Part shown: positions 7,896-16,896 of the stretch, piece by piece
Layout of the letters: every line of letters starts with the position of its first letter
How positions within the stretch are numbered: the first letter of the stretch is position 1
From: Bacteroidales bacterium
GTDB lineage: Bacteria > Bacteroidota > Bacteroidia > Bacteroidales > P3
Direction: 5' to 3'
Assembly (NCBI GenBank): GCA_024681475.1
Contig: JAILAT010000052.1
Coordinates: forward strand, 1 to 56,719
Length of the DNA stretch: 56,719 nucleotides
The notes under the pieces: model-generated
Told to the model about the DNA's origin: nothing
The model's input: the letters and a program-made list of their open reading frames with translations, nothing else
Databases searched by the model: none
Program-made: the position numbers and the translations under genes

Positions 7896-9005
7896 TTATG
7901 AATTTTCTTTTCTAGGATAGCTTCTGTGGTGCTGCGCTGCTGTATGTTTCTTGGCGAAACGGCCGAACCAGAGGATGACGTCGCAGAGGTGCAGCGTGTA
8001 GCCGAAGATGAGATTGTTGGAATGCAGCGAGTTGTAGTAGTCCTGCACGGCGGCTTGGCCTTGGTGGGCCACTTCTAACGTGTGGGAGTTTTTGTTGGCC
8101 ACCACGAGGATGTTTTTCAGCACCTGTGCCATGACGGGCGGAAACACGGCATCGCCAGGTTTGCCGTAGCGTACAAAGCGTCCTTGGCCCACATTTACCT
8201 CGCGGCCCGAGAGGTAAAGCGATGAGTTGGTGAGGTTTATCTTGTCGCTGCTTCCCATCACCTCGAGGGGCAGCACGCCGATGCGGTTTGAGGCGCGGAA
8301 GAGATGTTCCAGCACCCGGCGCAACTGGGTATAGTAGAGCACGGGGTCGAAGTTGTGGCTCTCCTCGGGGTAGTGCAGCGCCACCAGTATCTCGAGCATC
8401 GTCTGGCGTGCGTCGGGTGGGAAATACTGCTCCATGACCTTGAAAGTGTCGGTGTATAGCAGCTTGATTTTGTTGTCTTTGCGTTTGGCCACAGCGTGAC
8501 GGATGGAGAGGCAGAGGTCCTGCAGGTCGCTGTCTTTGCGGTAGTAGAGGCGGCCCCAGTCGTCGGTCATGGCACTGCGTGTCCCCATGCTGATGCGCTC
8601 CAATGTCTTGTCGAAATCGGGTGCCGACCCCGACGAGAGCACGTACCACGGCAGTAGCTCCTCGTGCTGTGCGAAGATGGCTTCCAGTTCGCGCACCACC
8701 TGATAGAGGAAATCGGGGTTGGGCGTCTCGCCGCTGTTGATGACACAGCGTCCGTCAAGCACAACGGCGGCAAAGGTCTCGAAACGGTTGTTGAGCAGCG
8801 TGCGCGCCTTGTCCCAGCTGCGGTACTGCACGATCTCCAAGTCGAAGCGGCGGCCTGTCTCTACGAATCCTATTGCGTCGGGCTCTTCGTCGACCCATAG
8901 GATGCGGTAGCGTGTCCGGCGATTGTCTTTGTTGTTGTGGCTGTTGTTTTCGTTCATATCTTTTATCAACGCCCGGCCCTGGTTTTTATTGTCTGTCGCT
9001 GTCAT
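7896..9005 (-). CDS. Receiver-like domain protein with uncharacterised helical C-terminal domain
   Basis: The 369-residue protein begins with a response-regulator-like fold: RYRILWVDEEPDAIGF carries the acidic pocket, and the Asp of AAVVLDGRCV sits at the phosphoacceptor position. The expected Thr and Lys strands are hard to place, and there are insertions after the Asp, so the receiver is probably atypical. The remaining roughly 230 residues are helical (LEILVALHYPE, LRRVLEHLFRASNRIG, FGYTLHLCDVILWFGRF) and recall HEPN/DUF4145-type domains, without a clear catalytic motif. No DNA-binding domain or kinase is adjacent. The start at 9005 has an A-rich leader (GCAAAAAA); an ATG at 8957 is the alternative. 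Function not recognised. Confidence 0.6.
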   Translation of the reverse strand: MTATDNKNQGRALIKDMNENNSHNNKDNRRTRYRILWVDEEPDAIGFVETGRRFDLEIVQYRSWDKARTLLNNRFETFAAVVLDGRCVINSGETPNPDFLYQVVRELEAIFAQHEELLPWYVLSSGSAPDFDKTLERISMGTRSAMTDDWGRLYYRKDSDLQDLCLSIRHAVAKRKDNKIKLLYTDTFKVMEQYFPPDARQTMLEILVALHYPEESHNFDPVLYYTQLRRVLEHLFRASNRIGVLPLEVMGSSDKINLTNSSLYLSGREVNVGQGRFVRYGKPGDAVFPPVMAQVLKNILVVANKNSHTLEVAHQGQAAVQDYYNSLHSNNLIFGYTLHLCDVILWFGRFAKKHTAAQHHRSYPRKENS

Positions 9006-9186
9006 TTTTTTGCGTATTTGGGGCCCGAATGGGGCGAACAAAAGTTGCCCGATTTTGCTATTTTTGTTGTTCCGCCAAGGGGGAAAAAGAGACTTCCATG
9101 ATGTGGTAGGATGGAAAAAGTTGTTCTTTGTATTTGTTGTAAATCAGTGTTTTGTGGTAAAAATAACTGCATGAAAGAAAAAAAAC

Positions 9187-9218
9187 TTTGTGGGTTAGGA
9201 AAATATTAGTACTTTTGC
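9187..9218 (+). promoter_or_regulatory. Promoter of the ribosomal protein L31 gene
   Basis: TTTG (9187-9190), a 19-base spacer and TACTTTTGC (9210-9218) form a textbook Bacteroidota housekeeping promoter about 80 bases before the start codon. Confidence 0.85.
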
Positions 9219-9299
9219 ACTCTCATTTAGGAGAGAAAAAACAGATTTTTACCAATCGTTTATAAAACCATTGTTTAAAACGGCAAAAAAATTTAAGAA

Positions 9300-9560
9300 A
9301 TGAAAAAAGGTATCCACCCCGAGAATTACAGACTGGTAGTCTTCAAAGATATGTCGAACGACAACATGATTCTTACCAGAAGCTGCGCTAACACCAAAGA
9401 GACCGTTGTCTACACCGACGGCAACGAGTATCCTGTTGTGAAGCTTGAGATTTCGAACACGTCGCACCCCTATTTCACCGGTAAGTTGAAACTGGTTGAC
9501 ACCGCCGGACGCGTCGATAAGTTCATGAGCAAGTACAAGAAATACAACAAAAATAAATAG
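9300..9560 (+). CDS. rpmE2: 50S ribosomal protein L31 type B
   Basis: Large-subunit ribosomal protein of 86 residues. The start [20 protein letters not shown] and the [20 protein letters not shown] segment are diagnostic of bL31. Only one cysteine is present (RSCANTK), so it is the zinc-free (C-minus, type B) form. It has its own strong promoter and terminator and is a single-gene unit. Confidence 0.97.
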   Translation: MKKGIHPENYRLVVFKDMSNDNMILTRSCANTKETVVYTDGNEYPVVKLEISNTSHPYFTGKLKLVDTAGRVDKFMSKYKKYNKNK

Positions 9561-9586
9561 TAGTTTGTTTTAGGTTATATGTTAGG

Positions 9587-9619
9587 AAAAAAAGCTCTTT
9601 TCACAAGAGCTTTTTTTTT
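9587..9619 (+). terminator. Intrinsic terminator after L31
   Basis: Stem AAAAGCTCTT / AAGAGCTTTT with a 4- to 5-base loop and a run of nine Ts. Confidence 0.9.
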
Positions 9620-9705
9620 GTCTTCTACGAAACATTTCATGCCTCTTTGCCGTAAAAAAACATTGCTGTGGATAACGGCCAATTGTTTAATGAGCATTAT
9701 TAAGT

Positions 9706-12147
9706 ATGAAACATAAATATATTGACGAGTTTTTCCAAGAGGCGGGCATGAGTTGCGACGCGCCTGGCAAGATAGAACTGGTGGCTGTGCCCAACGGCGA
9801 TGAGGGCGAGGACATGATGTTTGAGCCCAAGCCCAATTGTGGCCGTGTGGTGCCTATTTTGCCCATGACGGGCAATGTGCTTTTCCCTGGCACCATCACG
9901 CCCATCGCCGTGACGCGCGACACCTCGCTGCGACTGTTGCGCGAGAACGCCGAGACCAACAGCGTCATCGGTGTCGTGGTGCAGCGCGAGGAGACCTCGG
10001 CGCTGCCACCGCGTTCCAAACTCTACGACATCGGTACCCTGGCACGCGTGGTGCGCGTCATCGATATGCCCAACGGCGACACGCTGGGCATCCTCCATGG
10101 CTTGGACTCTTTCAAATTGGGCCGCATCGTCAGCCGCTCACCCTATCTGCACGGCGAACAGTCGCCTGCCGACAACGCCGACTGCCGCGGAGTGCTGACA
10201 CCGCAGGACATCGAGGTGGGCAAGCTGCTGGTGCGCAAATACATCAACTATATCAAGTCGATAAACAACAAAGACTTGAACATCAAGGTGATCCGCGAAC
10301 TCAAAGGCCCCCGGATGCAAATCAACCTGGTGGCTTCGCAGATAGAGATGGACACCAACTCCAAACAGCAAATCTTGGAGATGGCCACCTATGCCGACCG
10401 CGGCGCCGCGCTGATGGCCGAAATCGAGTCGATGTCGTCCGTGGAGGTGCTGCGCAAAGAGATTCAGGAGAAGACGCGCGCCTCGATGGACAAGCAGCAA
10501 CGCGAATATTTCCTCAACCAGCAGATGCACGTCATCCAGGAGGAACTGGGCGGCTCGCCTGTGGATTTCGACACGCAGTATCTGCGCGACCGCGCCGAGC
10601 ACATGAAGTGGCCCGACTATGCCCGTGACCATTTCGAGCGCGAGATGCAGAAACTGCAACGCACGCCGACCTCTATGCCTGACTATGTGGTACAATATAA
10701 CTACTTGGTTTTCATGCTCGATTTGCCTTGGGACAAGAGCGGCAACTACAACACCGACCTCCTCAAGGCGCGCCGCAGCATGGACGGCCAGCATTTCGGT
10801 CTCGACAAGATCAAGGACCGTGTGCTGGAGATGATGGCGGTGCTCAACCTGACGCAGCAGCGCAAATCGCCCGTGCTCTGTCTGGTGGGTCCTCCGGGCA
10901 CCGGCAAGACCTCTTTGGGCAAGTCCATAGCCCACGCCTTGGAGCGTGAGTATGTGCGCGTTGCGCTGGGTGGCGTACACGACGAGGCCGAGATTCGCGG
11001 CCACCGTCGCACCTATGTCGGCGCCATGCCGGGCCGCATCATCAACGGCATGGTCAAGGCGGGTGTCAACAACCCCGTCTTCGTGCTCGACGAAATCGAC
11101 AAAGTGCAGGCCAACAATTTTAGTGGCGACCCTATGGCGGCGCTGCTGGAAGCCCTTGACCCCGAGCAAAATAAAGCTTTCCACGACAACTATCTCGATG
11201 TGGATTACGACCTCTCGAAGGTGCTTTTCATCGCTACCGCCAACAGTCTGCAGGGCATCCATCCGGCATTGCTTGACCGTATGGAAATCATCGAGGTGTC
11301 GGGCTATGTGCTCGAGGAGAAACTGGAGATTGCCAAGCGCTTTCTTGTTCCGCGACAGCTGAAAGAGTCGGGCTTCAAACGCAGCGACTACACCTTCACC
11401 GACGAGGTGCTGACACACATCATTGAGAACTACACCCGCGAGTCGGGCGTTCGACAGCTGGAACAGCAGATAGGCAAGGTTGTGCGCAACCGCGCCGTGC
11501 GCCACGAGTTGGGTGAGAAGAATGTGAAAAAGGTAAAAATCAGTGAATTGCAACCTGTGTTGGGTCTGCCCATCCATCAGACGGAGCGCGCCGGCAGCAA
11601 ACCGGCAGTGGCAGTGGTGACGGGTCTGGCATGGACTCAGACTGGCGGCACCATCCTCTTCATTGAGGCATGTACCTCGAAAGGAAAAGGCAACCTGTCG
11701 ATGACAGGTAACCTGGGCGACGTGATGAAGGAGTCGGCCACTCTGGCATACGAATACCTGAAAGCCAACGCACAGCGCTTCGATATCGACCCTGAGATGT
11801 TTGAGTGTACCAACATTCACATCCATGTGCCCGAAGGTGCCACGCCGAAGGACGGACCGTCGGCAGGCATCACCATGTTTACCGCCATGGTCAGCGCTTT
11901 CACGGGGCGCAAGGTGCGTTCCGACTTTGCTATGTCGGGCGAAATCACGCTGCGAGGCGCGGTGACACCCGTTGGCGGTATCCGCGAGAAGATTCTGGCC
12001 GCCAAGCGCGCCAATATCACGCACATCGTGCTCTCTTCGGAAAACCGTCGCGATGTGGAGGATATACCCCAGCACTATCTGGAGGGTGTGGAATTCTATT
12101 TCATCGACGAGATGTCGGAAGTGTTGCCCCTGGTGCTGGTCGACTAG
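9706..12147 (+). CDS. lon: ATP-dependent protease Lon (LonA)
   Basis: Cytoplasmic protease that degrades damaged and regulatory proteins. The 813-residue protein has the full LonA order: N-terminal substrate domain (VPILPMTGNVLFPG), a coiled region with the conserved EYFLNQQMHVIQEELG, the AAA+ module with Walker A GPPGTGKTS near residues 395-403 and Walker B FVLDEIDK, and the C-terminal peptidase domain. The catalytic Ser719 lies in PKDGPSAG and the partner Lys in VGGIREKILAAKRA. No promoter matching TAnnTTTG was found in the 85-base gap before it. The next gene follows after 30 bases and may be read through. Confidence 0.98.
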   Translation: MKHKYIDEFFQEAGMSCDAPGKIELVAVPNGDEGEDMMFEPKPNCGRVVPILPMTGNVLFPGTITPIAVTRDTSLRLLRENAETNSVIGVVVQREETSALPPRSKLYDIGTLARVVRVIDMPNGDTLGILHGLDSFKLGRIVSRSPYLHGEQSPADNADCRGVLTPQDIEVGKLLVRKYINYIKSINNKDLNIKVIRELKGPRMQINLVASQIEMDTNSKQQILEMATYADRGAALMAEIESMSSVEVLRKEIQEKTRASMDKQQREYFLNQQMHVIQEELGGSPVDFDTQYLRDRAEHMKWPDYARDHFEREMQKLQRTPTSMPDYVVQYNYLVFMLDLPWDKSGNYNTDLLKARRSMDGQHFGLDKIKDRVLEMMAVLNLTQQRKSPVLCLVGPPGTGKTSLGKSIAHALEREYVRVALGGVHDEAEIRGHRRTYVGAMPGRIINGMVKAGVNNPVFVLDEIDKVQANNFSGDPMAALLEALDPEQNKAFHDNYLDVDYDLSKVLFIATANSLQGIHPALLDRMEIIEVSGYVLEEKLEIAKRFLVPRQLKESGFKRSDYTFTDEVLTHIIENYTRESGVRQLEQQIGKVVRNRAVRHELGEKNVKKVKISELQPVLGLPIHQTERAGSKPAVAVVTGLAWTQTGGTILFIEACTSKGKGNLSMTGNLGDVMKESATLAYEYLKANAQRFDIDPEMFECTNIHIHVPEGATPKDGPSAGITMFTAMVSAFTGRKVRSDFAMSGEITLRGAVTPVGGIREKILAAKRANITHIVLSSENRRDVEDIPQHYLEGVEFYFIDEMSEVLPLVLVD

Positions 12148-12177
12148 TGGCGACAAGGTTTTGATAACTAAAATGAT

Positions 12178-13671
12178 ATGAAGATAATGAAGCGTATGCG
12201 TTATGGACTCTGTTTGGCTATGGTGGCCCTGCTCAGCCCGCTCCAGGCCCAGCAGGGCGGCAGCGTGGTGCCCGTTACGGCGGTGCAGCAGGTAAAGTTC
12301 CCCGACGGCATCGACAATGTGGGATACTGTGACGGGACCTTGCTCATCAGCTCGGGTGGAACACTCTATGCCGTCAGCGGTGACGACGGCCACTACCGTG
12401 TGGATATCGACACCACGGCCCTGATGCTCGAAAAAGGGGTGGACTATATGGTACGCTGCGCGCAGATGCCGGGCTCGCTGTTTTTCACGCGCAAGGACTC
12501 CAAAGGGCGCAGCCTGCTCTACGAACGCTACACCAAGGCGCCGGGCAAATATGGCGAACGGCAGGTGAAGCTTGGCAAGTTCAACGCTTCGATAGAACAT
12601 CCAGTGTTCAGCAGTGATGGCCGTGCACTGGTCTTTGTCTCCGACAGTCCGTTGGGTTTCGGTGGCAAAGATTTGTGGTACAGCGAGCTACGCAATGAGG
12701 AATGGCAGGCTCCCCGCAACTTGGGCCGCCGCCTGAACAGCGAGGGCGACGAGATGATGCCGTTCATATACGGCGATTTCATTCTGTTTGCTTCCAATGG
12801 GCGTAGCGACAGCCGCGGCGGTCTTGACCTCTATGCTGCGCGCCTGGTGGCGCGCGAGCAGACGAGCGACACTGTATCGCCTTATCCCATAGGATTTTGT
12901 AGCGCCTACACCCTCGATGTGCCATTCTGCTCGGCCAACGACGACTTGGGCTTGGTGGTCAATGCCGACGGCAACGGCGGATGGTGGATGGTGCGGAAGG
13001 CCGACGGCACATCGCAGCTGATGGCTTTTGGTGGAAGCATCCATCTGGTACGCTACGCAGGTCAGGTGACCGATGCTGACGGCAACCCGTTGAGTGAGGT
13101 GACGGTGAAGGTGGTATCGGGCGGAAAACAGTTGGTGAATACCCATAGCGATGCGCAGGGCCGCTACTATATGCTGCTGTCCCCAGGACAACCCTATGAG
13201 GTGCTTTTTGAGGCTGCCGACTACTACAAGGAGAGTCGTCATCTGGCTGCTGCGCGCAAGGATGAAGAGACCTTCTATGCCACTGGTACCATGGATGTTA
13301 CGATGCACTCTTTCGAGATGGGCAAAGGTTACCGTTTTATGGACCTCTTCAATTCGCCGGTGAGCAGCGAGCTGTCGATGGCCGGACGTCGAAGACTCGA
13401 CAGCTTGGCCAAGTACTTGACCGACAATCCTCATCTGCATCTCACCGTAGTTTCCGCGTTCCGCAACAGCAGCGACATCGCCTTCTGCGAACTGGTCAAT
13501 GAGGCGCGTCGCCAAACGGTGGTCGACTATCTGGTGGAAAAAGGCGTGCGTCGTGACGCCGTGATGGTGTCCACTGTGGTGCCGCAAGCGCTGGCAGAAG
13601 GCCAGAGCCAGCAGGCAACCACGGCAACCCAGGCTTCGTCGCAGACGGTCTATTTCGTCTTTTCCAAGTGA
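12178..13671 (+). CDS. PorE-like envelope protein: PD40 propeller, carboxypeptidase-regulatory domain, degenerate OmpA-like end
   Basis: The 497-residue exported protein has a signal peptide ending LQAQ and PD40/WD40-like blades (HPVFSSDGRALVFVSDSPLG, GGKDLWYSEL). A carboxypeptidase-regulatory-like domain follows around residues 293-360 (GQVTDADGNPLSEVTVKV). The C-terminus looks like OmpA (LDSLAKYLTDNPHLHLTVV, NEARRQTVVDYLVEKGV). This order matches the T9SS accessory PorE (PG1058 type), but the N-terminal TPR region is missing. The OmpA peptidoglycan site is also altered: the Arg region is kept, while the usual HTD-G pattern is replaced by AFRNSSD. It may be a divergent PorE or another envelope anchor. 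It lies 30 bases after lon and just before a T9SS cargo gene. Confidence 0.7.
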   Translation: MKIMKRMRYGLCLAMVALLSPLQAQQGGSVVPVTAVQQVKFPDGIDNVGYCDGTLLISSGGTLYAVSGDDGHYRVDIDTTALMLEKGVDYMVRCAQMPGSLFFTRKDSKGRSLLYERYTKAPGKYGERQVKLGKFNASIEHPVFSSDGRALVFVSDSPLGFGGKDLWYSELRNEEWQAPRNLGRRLNSEGDEMMPFIYGDFILFASNGRSDSRGGLDLYAARLVAREQTSDTVSPYPIGFCSAYTLDVPFCSANDDLGLVVNADGNGGWWMVRKADGTSQLMAFGGSIHLVRYAGQVTDADGNPLSEVTVKVVSGGKQLVNTHSDAQGRYYMLLSPGQPYEVLFEAADYYKESRHLAAARKDEETFYATGTMDVTMHSFEMGKGYRFMDLFNSPVSSELSMAGRRRLDSLAKYLTDNPHLHLTVVSAFRNSSDIAFCELVNEARRQTVVDYLVEKGVRRDAVMVSTVVPQALAEGQSQQATTATQASSQTVYFVFSK

Positions 13672-13743
13672 GAACCCGAGGGCAGGGGAGAGGCACTTTT
13701 TTGCTTTTTTTGCCTTTTTAACATTTAATTTGTAAAAAATGTG

Positions 13744-13752
13744 TATTTTTGC
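13744..13752 (+). promoter_or_regulatory. Bacteroidota -7 element before the choice-of-anchor L cargo gene
   Basis: TATTTTTGC, 30 bases before the chosen start at 13783. No TTTG box is present at 19-20 bases; T-rich sequence lies further upstream. It argues for the start at 13783 rather than an in-frame GTG at 13741. Confidence 0.5.
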
Positions 13753-13782
13753 ACATTGATTAGTAATGAAAATAACTCGGTT

Positions 13783-16440
13783 ATGAGAACATACAAGTCG
13801 ATATTGTGTGCTTTTATTGTTGTATTTATAGTATTGATGCCCAGTGTGTTGCGTGCGCAGCTTCAGGTGACTTCAGGGGGCTCTTTGCCCTCGGGGTGGA
13901 CTGCTGACTCGCTGGTGCGAAATGTGCTTTTGGGCGAGGGCGTGGAGGTGTCGAACTGTCAATTCAATGGTTCATCTGGCCTTCTCACCTGCAATGCTAT
14001 CGGCCGGTTCACCACAGGTTCCACATCAACCAATCTGGGCATTGATGCCGGTATTGTCATGGCAACCGGTCCCGTCACCAATGCAATAGGCCCCAACAAT
14101 TCGGGCAGTGCTGGTGGTTCTCCGTCATGCAGTTCCTATAACTATACGGGCAATAGCCGTTGGGATACCATAAAAAATGGTAATGATGCCAACGATGTGG
14201 CTGTCTTGGAATTCAATTTTGTCCCTCGTTCCGATTCTATCAAGTTTTCTTATGTATTTGGTTCAGAGGAGTATCCTGAGTATGTCAATGCTGGTTTTAA
14301 TGATGCTTTTGCATTTTTCCTGACAGGTATTAACCCTAATGGAGGTATGTACAACAACAAGAACATTGCATTGGTTCCCAACACCAACGTCCCCATTACC
14401 ATTGATAATGTCAACGTTGGGTCTTACTCGCAATATTATGTCAACAATACGGGCACCAGCATTCAGTATGACGCCTTTACGACAGTGTTGACTGCTGAGG
14501 CAAAAGTGTTGCCTTGTTCGCAATATCATTTGACGTTGGTAATCGCTGACTTGGGCGATGCTGCATACGATTCGGGTGTGTTTCTGGAGGCGCACAGCTT
14601 GCGTTCGAACCCGATACGTTTCTCGTTCACCAACCCTGCCAACCCGCAGAACCCCACCCAGTTGTACGAGGGCTGCTGTGCAGAGATACACTTGCAGCGT
14701 CCCTATGTGCTGAACCAGAGTACACAGATTGGCGTGTCGGTGGAAGGCACTGCCACCAACGGTGGCGACTTCGACCCTATCAATCCTTTCTTCTTCTTCC
14801 CCTCGGGACAGGACACCATGTCGCTCAGGATTTGCCCCTATCAGGACTTTGAGACCGAAGGCAACGAGTCTGTGAAGTTCGTCATGAGCCCCGCCAACGG
14901 CTGTGCCCGTTCCGACTCGGTGGAGTTCACAATCATCGACACCGATCCTCTTCACATGCATATAGAGCGCGACACGCTGCATTCAGCCTCGACAACATTG
15001 CAGATGCGTGCCGTCATCACTGGCGGTATGCCTAACCGCACCGTGACGTGGAAACGCTACAACGCCATTACCAACGCTCTGATGGAAAACTTGACGGGTG
15101 AGGTGATCAATGTCAATCCTCGTCCCGACAGCTATTTTTGTGCGCTGGTGGAGGATTTCTGCTACAACTATGCTGAGGATACAATTCTGGTCGGCGTGCG
15201 CACCAACTTTGCACGGCTGACCTCCGACACGGTGATATGTCAGGGTGAGCCGCTCGACTTGGGTGTCACAGGCGCCGACAGTGTGGCGTGGTTTATCGCC
15301 GGTTCGCGCGACCCTATGGCTACGGGTACCGACTCGCTAAGCGTAGCGCCTGAAGAGACAACGAAATACAAGACATACTCCTACTTGTGGTGGAATGGCC
15401 AGTGGTGGGAGGACATCGACTCGGTGACAGTCCATGTGGTTCCAGCCCCCGATGTGCAGGCTACTATTAGTCCCGACAGGGTGTGCGAAGGCCAGTCGGT
15501 GACAGTGAATGCCTCGGGCGTGGCCAACTATTCATGGGATGGTGGCGCCACCTATACCACCATCACATCTCATAACTATGTGCCCGACTCGACGCGGTTC
15601 TACATCATCTATGGCAAGACCACCACGGCCGAATGTTTTGGCCGCGACACGGTGTGGGTCACGGTGGACACCATGCCTGTCATCCACATGTCGGCTGGTG
15701 CCGGTGTGTGCGACGGTGAAGAGGTGTCGTTGACTGCCACTACCGACGCGCCGCAGATTTCCTGGACTTCCTCGCCCACCGACCCGACGTTGGCAGGCCA
15801 GGCCAGCAGCAGCACTATTGTCGTGAATCCTGCCGTTACAACGAAGTATATTCTCACTGCCGTCAATGGCACCTGCACCAGTCGCGACTCGACGACGGTG
15901 GCTGTGGAGCCTTCTCCTGTGGCCATCGGCGAGGTGACGCCGCAGACTGTCTCGCTGGGCAATATGGAGGCCGAATTCCACGACCTGAGCCAGAACACCT
16001 CGTCGCGCCGCTGGGTGCTGCCCGACGGCTCCATACGCACAGAACAGACCATCACATACGTGGTGCCCAATGAGGAAGATTCGGTGACACTGATGTTGTG
16101 GGCCTACAACCCCTACATGTGTTTCGACACGACACGAGTGACGGTGTATGTGGACCACACCACGCTTTGGACGCCCAACATCTTTACTCCCGACGAGAAC
16201 ACCAACCAGACTTTCCTTGTGAAATACAACGATATACAGGAATACCACATCTTCATCTACGACCGCGCCGGTCGCCTGGTTTTCGAATCGCGCGACCCCG
16301 AGCAGCCGTGGGATGGCACCTACCAGCAGAACGGCAGGAAATGCCCGCAAGGTGCTTACGTGTACCTGATATCGTATCACAAAATCACCTACCCCTACGA
16401 CCAGGTGCTGCAGAAGGGTACGGTGCTGCTGATAAGATAG
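13783..16440 (+). CDS. T9SS type B cargo protein with choice-of-anchor L domain
   Basis: An 885-residue secreted protein. After the signal peptide (VLRAQ) comes a choice-of-anchor L domain in about the first 270 residues (GIDAGIVMATGPVTNAIGPN, FSYVFGSEEYPEYVN, NDAFAFFLTG). Next are Ig-like/PKD-like beta modules, several beginning with a Cys-containing VCEGQSVTV or VCDGEEVSL pattern. The last roughly 85 residues are a gliding-motility-associated (CHU_C, type B) sorting domain (WTPNIFTPDENTNQTF, YDRAGRLVFES, WDGTYQQNG, GAYVYLISY). Type B domains direct export through the T9SS and attachment or release at the surface. The ligand is unknown; adhesion is the likely role. Confidence 0.9.
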   Translation: MRTYKSILCAFIVVFIVLMPSVLRAQLQVTSGGSLPSGWTADSLVRNVLLGEGVEVSNCQFNGSSGLLTCNAIGRFTTGSTSTNLGIDAGIVMATGPVTNAIGPNNSGSAGGSPSCSSYNYTGNSRWDTIKNGNDANDVAVLEFNFVPRSDSIKFSYVFGSEEYPEYVNAGFNDAFAFFLTGINPNGGMYNNKNIALVPNTNVPITIDNVNVGSYSQYYVNNTGTSIQYDAFTTVLTAEAKVLPCSQYHLTLVIADLGDAAYDSGVFLEAHSLRSNPIRFSFTNPANPQNPTQLYEGCCAEIHLQRPYVLNQSTQIGVSVEGTATNGGDFDPINPFFFFPSGQDTMSLRICPYQDFETEGNESVKFVMSPANGCARSDSVEFTIIDTDPLHMHIERDTLHSASTTLQMRAVITGGMPNRTVTWKRYNAITNALMENLTGEVINVNPRPDSYFCALVEDFCYNYAEDTILVGVRTNFARLTSDTVICQGEPLDLGVTGADSVAWFIAGSRDPMATGTDSLSVAPEETTKYKTYSYLWWNGQWWEDIDSVTVHVVPAPDVQATISPDRVCEGQSVTVNASGVANYSWDGGATYTTITSHNYVPDSTRFYIIYGKTTTAECFGRDTVWVTVDTMPVIHMSAGAGVCDGEEVSLTATTDAPQISWTSSPTDPTLAGQASSSTIVVNPAVTTKYILTAVNGTCTSRDSTTVAVEPSPVAIGEVTPQTVSLGNMEAEFHDLSQNTSSRRWVLPDGSIRTEQTITYVVPNEEDSVTLMLWAYNPYMCFDTTRVTVYVDHTTLWTPNIFTPDENTNQTFLVKYNDIQEYHIFIYDRAGRLVFESRDPEQPWDGTYQQNGRKCPQGAYVYLISYHKITYPYDQVLQKGTVLLIR

Positions 16441-16661
16441 CTGTTTCGCTTGGCGGTTTTTCTGCCGCGGAATGGCTATAAAAAGCGGAAAGAAAATGGT
16501 TCAAAATGTCGAAAAAGCCCATGGCAAAGGGATGGTTATTGTGCGCTATACGGCAAAAATACTTGACTGCATTTGCCGATTGTTTGAGGAGGTACGATGT
16601 TGTTAATTAAGTGATTGGGTTGCTTTTTTGAGCCGCTGGACCAAAGAAAGTGTAAAAAAAA
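16441..16661. other. Intergenic stretch with no recognised feature
   Basis: Between the type B cargo gene and the tRNA-Pro promoter. No convincing coding frame, terminator or repeat was seen. Confidence 0.5.
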
Positions 16662-16694
16662 TTTGGTCAGTATTGCAAAATGTAGTACTTTTGC
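16662..16694 (+). promoter_or_regulatory. Promoter of tRNA-Pro
   Basis: TTTG (16662-16665), 20-base spacer, TACTTTTGC (16686-16694). The same layout as at L31 and tRNA-Gln. Confidence 0.85.
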
Positions 16695-16751
16695 ACTCGC
16701 ATTTGAGAGAAAAAACGGCCTTCACAGTGAAGGACGGAAAATGCAGAAAAT

Positions 16752-16825
16752 CGGGGCGTGGCGCAGTTGGCTAGCGCACTTGCATGGGGTGCAAGGGGTC
16801 GAAAGTTCGAGTCTTTTCGCCCCGA
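16752..16825 (+). tRNA. tRNA-Pro (anticodon GGG)
   Basis: The 74-base cloverleaf has acceptor CGGGGCG/CGCCCCG, D arm GCGC/GCGC, anticodon stem CTTGC/GCAAG with loop ATGGGGT, T loop TTCGAGT and discriminator A. CCA is not encoded. A run of Ts follows directly. Confidence 0.95.
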
Positions 16826-16896
16826 CTTTTTTTATTAGGGGGTGCCTTGTGTGGGGAGGGATGCTCCAACAGTTGAGAATAGAAAACTAACATATT

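Noticed and set aside
9060..9120. CAACTTTT upstream of the receiver-like gene as a fifth ECF-like site
   Set aside because: No GCG(A/T)CT follows at 16-17 bases.
10138..12600. 820-codon open frame on the minus strand opposite lon
   Set aside because: His/Leu/Val-rich antisense translation with no family pattern, crossing into the next gene; lon is certain on the plus strand.
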